From NCBI GenBank assembly GCA_963814095.1, contig CAWFBT010000006.1, forward strand, positions 124,001 to 188,000: a DNA stretch of 64,000 nt. Reading direction: 5' to 3'. Shown here in pieces: positions 1-9,400 of this stretch. The stretch comes from JACVRW01 sp963814095 (GTDB lineage: Bacteria; Actinomycetota; Thermoleophilia; Solirubrobacterales; Thermoleophilaceae). The notes beneath the pieces were generated by a model. That model was not told where the DNA came from. It did no database searches and worked only from the letters and a program-made list of their open reading frames with translations. The first letter of the stretch is position 1. Each line of letters starts with the position of its first letter. The position numbers and the translations under genes are program-made.

Positions 1-1035
1 CTCGATCGCGAGCTGCTCGAGGAGCTGACCTCGCAGATGCGCGGGCCGCGCCAGCGCGAGGCCGACCTGCGCGCCCAGCTCGCCGCCAACCGCTCCGGGG
101 GCGAGCGGCTCGCCGCCCTCGCTGAGCGGCACGGGCTCGACACGCTACGGGCGGCGATGAGCGAGACGCTCGACTACGCCGAGCGGCGCACACGCGCGCG
201 CATCGAGGAGCTCGAGGACGGCGAGCGCGAGGCGACCGACGTGCTGGAGGCGCCCGACGAGGACCTCGAGCTGCACGTCCGGGCGACCGTGAAGGGCGAC
301 GAGCTCGAGCTCGACTTCTCCGGCAGCGCCGACCAGTACGACGGCAACCTCAACTGCCCGCTCGCCGTGACGCTTTCCGCCTCCTACTTCGCACTACGCG
401 TCCTGACCGACCCGGACGTGCCGCCCTGCGCGGGTGCCTACCGGCCGCTGAGCGTGACTGTCCCGGAGGGCTCGGTGCTGAACGCCCGCCCGCCCGCCGC
501 GGTGGTGGCCGGCAACACGGAGACCTCGTCGCGCGTCGCCGACCTGGTGCTGAAGGCGTTCGGCCGGGCACTCGGCCAGGGCACGATGAACAACGTCGCG
601 CTCGGCAACGACGACTTCACCTACTACGAGACACTCGGCGGCGGCCAGGGCGCCTGCCCCGACGCCGACGGGCCGAGCGCCGTGCACGTCGCGATGTCGA
701 ACACGCTCAACACGCCCGTCGAGGCGCTCGAGCTCGAGTTCCCGCTGCGGGCCATCGAGTACGCGGTGCGCCGCGGCTCGGGCGGGGCGGGCCGGCAGCA
801 CGGCGGAGACGGGGTGATCCGGGAGCTCGAGGCGCTCGAGGAGATGAACTACTCGCTGGCAACCGAGCGGCGCCGGCACGCGCCTCCGGGTGCCGATGGT
901 GGCGAATCCGGGGCTCCCGGTAGGAACGAGCTCAACGGGGAAGAGCTGCCGCCAAAGGCGTCGGGCACGCTCCGCTCCGGTGATCGCTTGCGAATCGAGA
1001 CCCCGGGAGGTGGGGGATTTGGCCGACCGTCCTGA
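1..1035 (+). CDS. Hydantoinase B / oxoprolinase family subunit, 5'-truncated by the window edge
   Basis: C-terminal part (about 344 residues) of a HyuB-type protein, open in frame from base 1. Family members are usually 500-600 residues and act with a HyuA partner in ATP-dependent opening of hydantoins or 5-oxoproline. The end is diagnostic: a GGDGVIRELE-like stretch, ERRRHAPPG, GAPGRN, and the terminal glycine-rich tail TPGGGGFG. The start and any hyuA gene lie outside the window. The stop is overlapped by the downstream dehydrogenase, so the two are probably co-transcribed. The substrate cannot be told from sequence. Confidence 0.9.
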   Translation, partial: LDRELLEELTSQMRGPRQREADLRAQLAANRSGGERLAALAERHGLDTLRAAMSETLDYAERRTRARIEELEDGEREATDVLEAPDEDLELHVRATVKGDELELDFSGSADQYDGNLNCPLAVTLSASYFALRVLTDPDVPPCAGAYRPLSVTVPEGSVLNARPPAAVVAGNTETSSRVADLVLKAFGRALGQGTMNNVALGNDDFTYYETLGGGQGACPDADGPSAVHVAMSNTLNTPVEALELEFPLRAIEYAVRRGSGGAGRQHGGDGVIRELEALEEMNYSLATERRRHAPPGADGGESGAPGRNELNGEELPPKASGTLRSGDRLRIETPGGGGFGRPS

Positions 1036-1897
1036 CAAAGTCGCGTTCTTCGGACTCGGAATCATGGGCGGGCCGATGGCCGCGAACCTCGCCCGGGCGG
1101 GCTTCGACGTGTCGGTCTGGACCCACACGCAGGGCAAGGCCGAGCGCTTCGCCGGCGAGCACGGGGTGCGGGCGGGCGCGACTCCCGCGGAGACGGCCGC
1201 GGATGCCGACGCGCTGATCTCGATCCTGCCCGACGCGCCCGAGGTGGAGGCGGTCCTGTTCGGCGATGACGGCGCCGCGGCCGCACTCACGCCTGGCGCG
1301 CTCGTCGTCGACATGTCGACGATCGCGCCGAGCGCCTCGGTCCGGATCGCCGAGCGGCTCGAGGGCGATGGCTTCGGCTTCCTCGAGGCGCCCGTGTCCG
1401 GGTCGCGCCCCAAGGCCGAGGACGGCACGCTCACGATCATGGCCGGCGGCCGCGAGGCGGCCTTCGCACGCGCCGCGCCGCTCTTCGACGTGCTGGGCGA
1501 GCGCATCGTGCACGTCGGCCCGCAGGGGCACGCGCAGCTCGCGAAGCTGCTGACGAACGTGATGGGCGCGGTCAACGCCGCCGCGCTGGCGGAGGCGGTC
1601 GTGACCGTGCGCGCGGCCGGCATCGACCCGGATGCCTTCCTCGAGGTGGCCGCGGGCAGCGCGGGCAACTCGGCGATGGTCACCCTGAAGGGACCACCGA
1701 TGTTCGAGGAGCGCTTCGAGCCGCCGCTCTTCAAGCTCGAGCACATGCTGAAGGACATCCGCCACGCCATCGCGGAGGCGAAGGCGCTCGGCGTCGAGCT
1801 GCGGCTCGGGGCGCTCGCCGAAGCCCTCTACGCGAAGGCCGCTGAGGAGGGCCACGGCGAGGAGGACTTCGCGGCGGTGCTGAAAGCCGTCGATTAG
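1019..1897 (+). CDS. NAD(P)-dependent beta-hydroxyacid dehydrogenase (3-hydroxyisobutyrate dehydrogenase family)
   Basis: 292-residue two-domain dehydrogenase. The N-terminal Rossmann motif GLGIMGGPMA is at residues 12-21, the substrate-binding signature EAPVSGSRP follows, and the conserved catalytic lysine is near residue 176 in AQLAKLLTN. I chose the TTG at 1019 because GGAGG lies 8 bases upstream and the Rossmann motif then sits at the usual distance from the N-terminus. An upstream ATG at 890 would add 43 arginine-rich residues read out of frame from hyuB. It overlaps hyuB by 17 bp. The family reduces or oxidises 3-hydroxyisobutyrate, tartronate semialdehyde or related acids; the substrate here is unknown. 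Confidence 0.88.
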   Translation: MADRPDKVAFFGLGIMGGPMAANLARAGFDVSVWTHTQGKAERFAGEHGVRAGATPAETAADADALISILPDAPEVEAVLFGDDGAAAALTPGALVVDMSTIAPSASVRIAERLEGDGFGFLEAPVSGSRPKAEDGTLTIMAGGREAAFARAAPLFDVLGERIVHVGPQGHAQLAKLLTNVMGAVNAAALAEAVVTVRAAGIDPDAFLEVAAGSAGNSAMVTLKGPPMFEERFEPPLFKLEHMLKDIRHAIAEAKALGVELRLGALAEALYAKAAEEGHGEEDFAAVLKAVD

Positions 1898-2029
1898 CGT
1901 CGGCAAACGTGGCATTCGCCACGAAATTTCCCTTGCGTATGCGGTTTTGATTCGCAACAATGGCCGCCTCGCGTCCCAACAGAAATCGGCTTCAGAACGC
2001 TGGACGCGGCTTTGGAGGTTCTCTCACCT

Positions 2030-2659
2030 ATGCCAGTTGCATTGAAGGAATGGGCCGTTACCGTGCGTGCCCTCGCAGAGGGGGAACAGCTCGTCACGCT
2101 CCGCAAGGGTGGAATCCGTGAGGAGAACAAGCACTTCGAGATCGAGCACGACCGCTTCTTCCTCTACCCGACCTTCGACCACCAGCGCAACGATCTGATC
2201 CGCCAGTCGCACGTACCGGAGCTGGCGCGCGCGCTGGAGGAGGGCGTCTGGCCCGAGAACGAGCCGCCCGCATCGGCGCTCGTCCAGGACGGCGGGATCC
2301 CCCAGCCCGAGCGGGTCCGCATTCGCGCCTGGGCCGAGGTGGCCTCGAGCTACCTGATCACCGACCCGCGGGCGATCGACGCGCTGTCGCCGTACTACAT
2401 CTGGACCACCGACTACGCGGAGAAGCGCCTGCACTGGAAGCGGCGTCATCCCCTGCACGTGATGCTGCTGCGCACATACCGCATCCCGCGCCCGGTGACC
2501 GTCAAGGTCCGTCCCGAGTACCACGGCTGCCGCTCGTGGCTCGAGCTCTACCGCGACCTCCCGTTCGAGGGCACTCCCGTCCTCTCGGACGAGGAGTTCG
2601 AGCGCGCCTCCGAGCAGATCGAGGCGATCGCTTCGGACGCGGTTCCGGTTCTCGCCTGA
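2030..2659 (+). CDS. DUF1802 family protein
   Basis: 209-residue soluble protein matching the DUF1802 family: it opens with ALKEWAVTVRALAEGEQ, then LRKGGI, FLYPTFDHQ, and a central WTTDYAEKRLHWKRRHPLHV segment. There is no signal peptide or membrane segment. The family has no established function. ATG at 2030 is preceded by GGAGG 11 bases upstream. The 132-base gap before it is relatively AT-rich and probably holds its promoter. It converges with the sigma/propeller pair. Confidence 0.85.
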   Translation: MPVALKEWAVTVRALAEGEQLVTLRKGGIREENKHFEIEHDRFFLYPTFDHQRNDLIRQSHVPELARALEEGVWPENEPPASALVQDGGIPQPERVRIRAWAEVASSYLITDPRAIDALSPYYIWTTDYAEKRLHWKRRHPLHVMLLRTYRIPRPVTVKVRPEYHGCRSWLELYRDLPFEGTPVLSDEEFERASEQIEAIASDAVPVLA

Positions 2660-2705
2660 GACCATCCGGGGGGTCAGGCCCCGGGCCCCGTGGCATCTGG
2701 CGGCC

Positions 2706-3885
2706 CTAGCGCTGCGCGCAACACCAACCGGAGAGCCGTGGGAAGCCCGCCCCGGTCGCCCCCGGGTCGAGCTGGCGCGACATCCCGGCGAACGCGCGCG
2801 GCCGGCCCCTGCCGATCAGGAGCCATTGGTTGGCCTCGGGCCAGCCGACGAGCAGGCGCCGCCCGCTCGGCGACCAGGTGAGCTCTCCGAGCGTTCCCGA
2901 GCCGGTGAACATCGGCGTCGGGCGGCCCGCGCGCAGAGGCATCGACAGCACCGAGGACACGCCGCGGCGGCTCGACGACAGTGCCACCCGGCGGCCGCTC
3001 GGGTGCGCCGCCAGCGAGAGGCCGCGGGCTCCCGCCGGCAGCTCGCGGCGCTTCAGCAGGATGCCGTCGCGCGCGTAGACGAGGAGCGCGTCCCGCGTCA
3101 GCGCGGCGAGGCGGCGGCCGTCGCGCGTCCAGGCGAGCTGAACGGGTGCGCCGTCGCGCCCCCTCCACAGGAGCCGGCCACTGTCGGCGTCGACCGTGCG
3201 CAGGCCGCCCGCGGCGGTCGCGTAGGTGAGGACGTAGCCGCGCCCCGGTCGCCACGCCGGCGTCACGGCCCGCGCGCGGCCGCTGACCAGGTGATCGACG
3301 CCGCCGCTGCCGTCCGCCACGCGCACGGAGGTCTCGCCCGCGCGGCTCTCGAGATACGCGATCCGGAAGCCGTCGCCCCGCCGACCAGGCCGGCCCGGAC
3401 AGCCGCCCCGGCCTGCTGAACGACCAGCGCGGCTCACCGTCCGGTTCCATCGCAGTTATCCGGTGTCCGCGCGTGCCGACCACGAACAGGCCGCGCGGAG
3501 ACCAGCCGACGTCGCGGTAGTCGCCGAGCCGGCGCACACCGCCGCCCGGGTTCACGACCCACGCGCCCGAATCCGAGACGGCCAGCAGGCGCCCGCCGCC
3601 GGGGAACCCACGCAACGTCGGCTGCGTCTCCTCGGGGCCGAGCCCGATGCGCTTCTCGATCCATTTTCCGACCTCGGCGCCGGCCGGCGTCAGCACGGCC
3701 GCGAGCGCCACCGCCAGCAGGGCGCTCACGAGCGCCACCCGCAGGAGCGGCCGGCGCCGCCGGCGCACCGGCGCGCGCTCCGAGAACGCCGCCTCGACGA
3801 CCCGCCAGCTGCGCTCCATCGCCGCGTCCTCGTCCGGGGCCTCGCCCCCGTGCAGCTCGTCCCGGAGCCGCTCCTCGACCCTCAC
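2706..3885 (-). CDS. Membrane-anchored beta-propeller (PD40/WD40-like) protein partnered with ECF sigma factor; frameshifted
   Basis: GTG start at 3885 overlaps the sigma-factor stop (GTGA), so the two are translationally coupled. The N-terminal ~45 residues are cytoplasmic, one transmembrane segment follows (LLRVALVSALLAVALAA), and the rest is repeated WSP.GRR-type strands typical of TolB/PD40 propellers outside the membrane. The frame is lost at the C-run 3376-3379. Removing one base joins GPAWSAG to DGFRIAYLES and continues to the TAG at 2706. By position it could be the sigma factor's anti-sigma or sensor partner, but no zinc anti-sigma motif is visible. Confidence 0.7.
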
Positions 3886-4517
3886 TGCGACACCTCCTCG
3901 GGGAGCAGCTCCGCCAGCCGGTCGAGCGCGCGCCGCAGGCGCGAGTTGACGGTGCCGCGCGGCAGCTCGAGAGCCTTCGCGATCTCGCCCGGCGTGTAAT
4001 CGAACAGGTAGCGCAGAGCGACGATCGCCCGCTGCTCCGGGCCGAGCTCGCGCAGCGCCCCGAGCAGCTCATCCGAGAACGGCAGCGAGGGACGGTCGGG
4101 CGGGGCCTCCTCCGGCGTGGCGGCCGCGGCGTCGACCTCGCGCCGCAGTGCCCGGGCACGGCTCACGTCGATCGCGCGATTCACCGCTATGCGGTGCATC
4201 CAGGGCCCGAACGGGCGGCGCCGGTCGAAGCGGTCGAGCGCGCGCACCGCGGCCAGGAAGGCCTCCTGTGCGATGTCCTCGGCCACGGCCGCGTCGTGGA
4301 CGACGAGGTAGGCCGCTCGGTAGGCGCGCGGCCATTCGCGCCGGAAGAGCGTCTCGAGCGCCTCGACGGAGCCGCGCTGCGCGTCGTGGACGAGCCGCCG
4401 CTCGCTCTGCGCGGGTCCATCCCCGGCTCGCACGAGCCGCGGCGCCGCTGCGGCGGGCGTGAGGGCCACGGGCCGGTCCGCATTCACACTGGCGGCAGAG
4501 CTTTGCACGCGCTTCAC
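3882..4517 (-). CDS. ECF-type RNA polymerase sigma factor
   Basis: 211-residue sigma-70 family regulator with only the two ECF domains. Region 2 includes DIAQEAFLAAVRALDRF and GPWMHRIAVNRAID. Region 4 includes EQRAIVALRYLFDYTPGEIA followed by the HTH LELPRGTVNSRLRRAL. The GTG start at 4517 leaves an unusual ~45-residue Ala/Pro/Arg-rich lead, so the real start may be internal. It is transcribed with the propeller protein, a common ECF plus membrane-partner arrangement. A 43-bp tandem repeat lies 31 bp upstream. Confidence 0.92.
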   Translation of the reverse strand: MKRVQSSAASVNADRPVALTPAAAAPRLVRAGDGPAQSERRLVHDAQRGSVEALETLFRREWPRAYRAAYLVVHDAAVAEDIAQEAFLAAVRALDRFDRRRPFGPWMHRIAVNRAIDVSRARALRREVDAAAATPEEAPPDRPSLPFSDELLGALRELGPEQRAIVALRYLFDYTPGEIAKALELPRGTVNSRLRRALDRLAELLPEEVSQ

Positions 4518-4548
4518 CCTCAGTCACTACGAGCGGGGGCGCCGGGGA

Positions 4549-4634
4549 GGTCCCCGCCGTGCCGAGGTCGCCGGCTCGGCCGGCGACGGAGGGTCCCCGC
4601 CGTGCCGAGGTCGCCGGCTCGGCCGGCGACGGAG
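4549..4634. repeat. Two tandem copies of a 43-bp GC-rich unit, each with a perfect 8-bp palindrome
   Basis: Units at 4549-4591 and 4592-4634 are identical by eye, and a degenerate third begins at 4635. Each contains TCGCCGGC-TCG-GCCGGCGA (4568-4586 and 4611-4629), a perfect 8-bp stem with a 3-base loop. They lie between the divergent ECF sigma and metalloprotease-like genes. Function unknown; it could be a REP-like element or part of a promoter region. Confidence 0.85.
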
Positions 4635-4665
4635 GGTCTCCATCCTGCCGTGCAAGAGTTGGCGC

Positions 4666-5419
4666 GTGTCCTGGGTCGAGACCCACTCGCAGACGTTCTC
4701 CGCGCGCCACGACTCCTCGGAGTCCGGCGAGGCGCACTCCGTGCTGGCGGCGCTCGAGGTCTTCCGCGACGAGCTGGCGGGCCTCTTCCCGGAGCTGCCC
4801 GAGGAGATCGCGGTGGTCCTGCACCCGCGCTCCGCCGCGCTCACCCTCGCCCATCCCTGGCTGCCGCTCGCCCGCCGCGTGAGCGCCCCGGCCGGGCGCC
4901 GCTACTTCGCGGGCTGGTTCTCGGAGACCGACATCCACGTGCTCTCGCCGCCGGCGCTCGAGGCGAGGGCCTCGAACGTCGAGGGTTCGCGCGAGGCTCT
5001 CCTGCTGGCGCCGCTCCACGAGTACGCGCACGTCGTTCTGGGCGCGAACAGCGACGAGCTGCCGCCCCCGTTCTCACCATCGGCATTCCGCCGCTACGTC
5101 CGCTGGGCCTGGCTGTGCGAGGGCGCCGCCACCTGGATGTCGGGACAGACCCCGCACCTGCGCGCCGCGATCGTGCGCCGGCTGCGGGAGGGTCGCCGGC
5201 CGGAGTTCCCGCCCGCTCCGGCCGACGCCATGCTCCTGGGCGGGACGATCTTCGAGATGCTCGAGCGCGAGGCGGGCGTGCGCGCGGCGGCCGGTCTCGC
5301 CACCGGCCCGCTCGACCGCGGCGCCCGCTCGCTGCTCGTCGATGCGTTCGGACGTCAGCTGCGTGGGCATCGAGCGCGACTGGCGCGCGGAGCTCGACTC
5401 GCTGTCGGCGGCGGCCTGA
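4666..5419 (+). CDS. Putative zinc metalloprotease (HEYAH, gluzincin/peptidase MA-like); frameshift near the 3' end
   Basis: About 250 residues. A HEYAH motif (HExxH class) is followed about 30 residues later by WLCEGAATWMSG, which can supply the third zinc ligand, as in gluzincins. I chose the GTG at 4666, after the 43-bp repeats, because translation from upstream starts would read through repeat DNA. Around 5350-5365 the frame slips. The +1 frame encodes VGIERDWRAELDSL, a typical family end, with TGA at 5417-5419, whereas the uninterrupted frame reads into unrelated sequence. No signal peptide is obvious. Confidence 0.65.
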
Positions 5420-5441
5420 GCCGCCCGCACCGTCCGAGCGC

Positions 5442-5960
5442 TCAGCTCTGCGCGCTGCCTACGCTGAGGAGACGCTGGATCCGATCCAGATCCATGTAGA
5501 TGCGTCCCTCCTCCGCCAGGCCGTCGTGCGGCTCGAGCCACGGGACCATGTAGTTGACCTGGTCGTAGCGCTCGGTGAACCGCCACTCCCCGTCGATCCT
5601 GGCGAAGCGGTCGTGATACGTGCAGGACGAGGTCCACGCCACACCCTCGGCGTCCGATCCGGTGATGAACGCGAAGCTCACGGCGGAGGCTTCGTCGCCG
5701 TTCGGACCGTCGATCACCACGTTCATGGTGTGGTGGTACATGTAGGGGAAGAGTTGCTGGAACGTGTCCCAGGCGGCTCCGATCGCCTCAACGCCGACCG
5801 TCTCGCCGAAGGGATCGTCGACGCGGTAGACCGCATCAGGGGCCCAGACGCTCGTGAAGACGTCCCGGTCGGGCAGGTCGAGCCCGTGCGCGTAGCGTGC
5901 GATCAGCTCCTGGATCTGGTCGCGGTCCTCGATGCGCTGGAGGCGCTCCTCGACAGACAT
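5442..5960 (-). CDS. SnoaL-like (NTF2-fold) domain protein
   Basis: 172 residues with the layout of SnoaL_4-type proteins: an N-terminal helix (VEERLQRIEDRDQIQELIAR), YAHGLD, then alternating strands including YHHTMN and CTYHDRFARIDGEWRF. ATG at 5960 has AGGAG five bases upstream. Such small alpha+beta barrels act as cyclases, isomerases, dehydratases or binding proteins; nothing here fixes a substrate. It is flanked by convergent and co-directional genes without a clear pathway. Confidence 0.8.
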   Translation of the reverse strand: MSVEERLQRIEDRDQIQELIARYAHGLDLPDRDVFTSVWAPDAVYRVDDPFGETVGVEAIGAAWDTFQQLFPYMYHHTMNVVIDGPNGDEASAVSFAFITGSDAEGVAWTSSCTYHDRFARIDGEWRFTERYDQVNYMVPWLEPHDGLAEEGRIYMDLDRIQRLLSVGSAQS

Positions 5961-6019
5961 CCGCACTCCTGCGGGTACGGGACTGACTCCCGCCCGCGCG
6001 CCGGTTCGGTCCCTGCGGA

Positions 6020-8239
6020 CTAGCCGGCAGCCAGGGAACCGGGCTCACGCGCCGAGCTCGGCTCGCTGTCCGCGTCCAGCTGAGCCACGCGAGCGGCGCG
6101 CAGCGCCGCGCCGACCTGGTCGGCGATCGTCTGCATCAGGCGCACGTCGTCGTCGTCGAAGGCGTCCGCGCGCACCTCCTCGATGTCGATCGCGCCCCAG
6201 AGCCTGCCGGCCACCCAGATCGGCGTGGCAAGCTCGGAGCGCACCTCGGCGAGCCCGGGCACGAGCCGGTAGTCGGGCTCGGAGCGGACGTCCCCGGACA
6301 GCACCGCGCGGCGCTCGCGCACGCAGCGGCCGATCAGCCCGGACTCGACCGGCTGCGCCCAGCGGTCGACCCCGAGCCGCCGCAGCGCGACGCCGCGCAT
6401 CGCGACGCTCTCCACGTAGCCGTCGTCGCGCACCCGCACGATGGCGGTGAGGGCGAACTGGAAGGCGCGCTGCACCTCGTCGACCGCCGCCTGCACGATC
6501 GCCTGCTCGTCGTCGAGGGCCGCGACGCGCGCGGCGACGGTGCCCGCCAGCGCCAGCTGGCGCGTCCGCTTGCGCAGCATGGCCGTCTGCTCGCGGGCGC
6601 GCTCGCTCCAGGCGCGCGCGTCGCCGTCGAGCTCCGGCCGCGGCTCGATTCGCGCCTGGACAGCCGGGACGAAGAGGGCCGGCAGCTCCGAGCTGCGCAC
6701 GGCGGTGCCGCGCCCGTGCTGCTGCTTGCCGTAGCGCAGCGCGCGATCGGCGCGATCGATCAGCGACGTCACACCCTCGCCCTCGTGCCACTCGGCGACT
6801 CCCGCGGTCGCGGCAGCCTCTCGGTTGGTGTAGTCGAGCTTCCCGAGGGCACGCTTGACGCCGGCGATGGCGCGCGTCGCCACCTCCGCGGCGTCGCGCT
6901 CGTCGGCGTCCACCGCAATGATCGCGAACTCGTCGCCCCCGTAGCGCCCGACGAGGTCGTAGCCGCGCACGCTGTGGCGCAGCGCCCGGCCCACACGCCG
7001 CAGCAGCTCGTCGCCGGCCAGATGCCCGTGGCGCTCGTTCACCTGCTTGAAGTCGTCCAGGTCGAGCATCGCCAGCGAGAAGCCATGGCCGGTCCGGCGG
7101 CAGCGCTCGAGCTCGCGCCGCAGCGTGTCGTGCAGCGCGGCGTGGTTGAGGCAGCCGGTGAGGGCGTCGGTGCGAGCCGCGAGCATCAGTCCGGCGTGCA
7201 CGCTCGCGTTCCGACAGGCCGCGGCGGCCAGGTCGGCGAACGCCTCGAGCAGCGCGAGGTCGTCGCGCGTCACGAGATGCGGCTTGAAGTGGCCGACGGC
7301 GAGCGCGCCGCGCAGCTCGCGGTCCCAGAACATCGGCACCGCCAGCGAGCTCTTCACGTTGTCGAACGGTGCGAGCGGGACCTGCCGCGGCAGGCCCTGG
7401 TAGTCATTCGTGAGCATCGACTCGCCGCGCTCGACCACCTTGCCGACGAGCCCCTCGCCAGTCTCGACGCGCGCCCCGATCAGCTCGGCCCCGAGGCCGA
7501 ATGTCGCCTCGAAGCGGAGTCCCTCGGCCGCATTGCCGAGGAAGACGTTCGCGTAGTCGGCGTCGAGGATGCGCGCCGCCTCCTCGCAGATCCGGACGAG
7601 CACACGGTTGAGGTCGAGGCTCTCGCTGAGCGTTCGAGCCGCCCGCGTGAGCGACGCCTGGCGGGCGTGCCGCGCCGCGCTCTCGGCGGCGAGCTCGAGC
7701 TGGGCGAGCCCCGCCCCCGCGGCCGTGGCAAAGGCACGCGCGGCCTCGAGGTCCTCCGCCTCCAGCGCGAGCTCCTCGCTCGTGCGGGCCAGGATCAGCA
7801 CGTGCCCTATCCGTTCGCGCACGCGCATCGGCAGAAGCAGGGCCGAGCGCATCTCGCCGGGGAGGCCGAGCGCGCGCGCCAGCGAGACGGCCTCCTCGCA
7901 ACTCACGATGCGCGCTCCCTCGCGCACGGCGAGCAGACGGGTGATCGCGGGCAGCGCGCTGAGGGGGCGGGACCCGTTCTGGGTCAGCCGCGGCGGGTCC
8001 GCCGCCACGACCTCGGTGTGGCCCTCGAGCTCGGCCACGGACAGCAGCACGGCGCTGTCGACGCGAAAGAAGGCGCGTGCCTCGTGCACGAGCGTCTCGG
8101 CCACCGCGCCGGGGGCCCCGACGCCACTGGCGCTGCCGAGCAGCCGCGTTACGGCATGCATCGCCTCTCCCGCATCACCGAATCGGGCATTGTCGAGACG
8201 GTCAGCGCCGTCCGGCCAGCGGGGGGCGCGCGCGGCCAT
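6020..8239 (-). CDS. Diguanylate cyclase with GAF-GAF-GGDEF-GAF architecture
   Basis: 739 residues, soluble. Two GAF-like sensor domains occupy roughly residues 30-170 and 190-345, a GGDEF domain about 355-520, and a third GAF about 575-725. The catalytic signature is RYGGDEF near residue 432. Five residues before GGDEF sits RGYD, matching the RxxD inhibitory c-di-GMP site, so product inhibition is likely. There is no EAL domain and no membrane segment, suggesting a cytosolic, ligand-responsive c-di-GMP synthase. It stands alone between oppositely oriented or unrelated genes. Confidence 0.92.
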   Translation of the reverse strand: MAARAPRWPDGADRLDNARFGDAGEAMHAVTRLLGSASGVGAPGAVAETLVHEARAFFRVDSAVLLSVAELEGHTEVVAADPPRLTQNGSRPLSALPAITRLLAVREGARIVSCEEAVSLARALGLPGEMRSALLLPMRVRERIGHVLILARTSEELALEAEDLEAARAFATAAGAGLAQLELAAESAARHARQASLTRAARTLSESLDLNRVLVRICEEAARILDADYANVFLGNAAEGLRFEATFGLGAELIGARVETGEGLVGKVVERGESMLTNDYQGLPRQVPLAPFDNVKSSLAVPMFWDRELRGALAVGHFKPHLVTRDDLALLEAFADLAAAACRNASVHAGLMLAARTDALTGCLNHAALHDTLRRELERCRRTGHGFSLAMLDLDDFKQVNERHGHLAGDELLRRVGRALRHSVRGYDLVGRYGGDEFAIIAVDADERDAAEVATRAIAGVKRALGKLDYTNREAAATAGVAEWHEGEGVTSLIDRADRALRYGKQQHGRGTAVRSSELPALFVPAVQARIEPRPELDGDARAWSERAREQTAMLRKRTRQLALAGTVAARVAALDDEQAIVQAAVDEVQRAFQFALTAIVRVRDDGYVESVAMRGVALRRLGVDRWAQPVESGLIGRCVRERRAVLSGDVRSEPDYRLVPGLAEVRSELATPIWVAGRLWGAIDIEEVRADAFDDDDVRLMQTIADQVGAALRAARVAQLDADSEPSSAREPGSLAAG

Positions 8240-8287
8240 CCAGGCCTCTATCGGCCGCGAGGGGCGTGGGCTTGAGTATTTCGGCCG

Positions 8288-9400
8288 TTAGAGGCCGAGT
8301 GTCTTGGCGATGATGTTCTTCTGGATCTCCGACGTGCCGCCGTAGATCGTCGTGACCACGGCGGCGCGCAGGTTGCGCTCCATCGGATACTCGGTCGCGT
8401 AGCCGTAGCCGCCCATCACCTGAACGCCCTCGAGCGCGCAGCGCTTGGCCAGCTCGGTGGCGGCGAGCTTCGCCATCGAGGCCTCCTGCGGGAGCATCCG
8501 GCTCGGGTCCTCGTCGGTCATCGCCGCGACCCAGCGCACGAGCAGCCGCACCTGGACGAGCTCGGTCGCGAGCTCGGCGAATCGATGGGCGATCGCCTGG
8601 AAGCTGCCTACCGGCCTCCCGAACTGCTTGCGCTCCTTGGAGTAGTCGAGCGCCTCGTCGAAGGTGCGCTGCGCCAGCCCGAGCGAGGTTGCGGCGAGGA
8701 TCGTACGCTCGTAGTTGAGCCCTGCCATCAGCTGAGTCCAGCCGTTCCCCGCAACCCCGAGCAGCGCGTCCTCGGGCACGCGCACGCCGTCGAGGTGTAT
8801 CTCGTTGGTCTCCTCCCCTCCGAGCGTCTTGATCGGCGTGAGCGTCATCCCATCGGTCTCGCGCGGGACGAGGATCATCGACATGTCGTCGTGGCGCTCG
8901 CCCGGCCCGGTTCTGCAGACGATCAGGATGTGGCTCGCCTTGTGCGCGTACGAGCACCACATCTTGGCCCCGTCGAGCACCCATTCGCCGTTGTCGCGAC
9001 GTGCGCGCGTCTTTAGGGCGGCGACGTCCGAGCCGGCGTCGGGCTCCGACATCGCGATGGCGAGCGTGCCGCCCGCGACCACGCGGCCGAACAGCTCGCG
9101 CTTCTGCTCCTCGCTGCCGAAGCGGTTGAGTGCTCCCACCACGATCAGCGTCACGCCGTAGGCGCCGACCGGGACGCGGCCGCGCGTCGTCTCCTCCAGG
9201 AAGAGCGTCGCGTCGAGGAAGCTGCCGCCCGAGCCGCCGTACTCCTCCGGGATCTGAAGCCCGTACCAGCCGAGCTCGCCCATGCGGGCCGCGACGGCGT
9301 CGCTGTGCCCGTCCTCCTCGGGGTCGAAGCGCTCGCGAGCGGCGAAGTCGCGCAGCGCCTCGACGAACGCCTGCTGCTCCTCCGTGAGACCCGTCGTCAC
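8288..9400 (-). CDS. Acyl-CoA dehydrogenase (second gene of a pair)
   Basis: 370 residues with the flavoprotein fold: IPEEYGGSGG near the N-terminus, AIAMSEPDAGSDVAALKTRA for FAD/substrate binding, and the end IYGGTSEIQKNIIAKTLGL. The glutamate in GLNYERTILAA aligns with the catalytic base of the isovaleryl-CoA/long-chain type, and the later EGTSEI position is a glycine. GTG at 9400 overlaps the upstream gene's TGA (GTGA), giving translational coupling. Likely role: alpha,beta-desaturation of an acyl-CoA with electron transfer to ETF. Chain length cannot be read from sequence. Confidence 0.93.
   Translation of the reverse strand: MTTGLTEEQQAFVEALRDFAARERFDPEEDGHSDAVAARMGELGWYGLQIPEEYGGSGGSFLDATLFLEETTRGRVPVGAYGVTLIVVGALNRFGSEEQKRELFGRVVAGGTLAIAMSEPDAGSDVAALKTRARRDNGEWVLDGAKMWCSYAHKASHILIVCRTGPGERHDDMSMILVPRETDGMTLTPIKTLGGEETNEIHLDGVRVPEDALLGVAGNGWTQLMAGLNYERTILAATSLGLAQRTFDEALDYSKERKQFGRPVGSFQAIAHRFAELATELVQVRLLVRWVAAMTDEDPSRMLPQEASMAKLAATELAKRCALEGVQVMGGYGYATEYPMERNLRAAVVTTIYGGTSEIQKNIIAKTLGL

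Noticed and set aside
394..1960. Long minus-strand open frames opposite hyuB and the dehydrogenase (458 and 342 codons)
   Set aside because: They are Arg/Ala/His-rich with no domain and lie opposite well-supported genes; GC-rich third positions produce such shadows.
4194..6023. 609-codon plus-strand frame
   Set aside because: It runs through the sigma gene, tandem repeats, protease and SnoaL gene in other frames and has no recognisable protein features.
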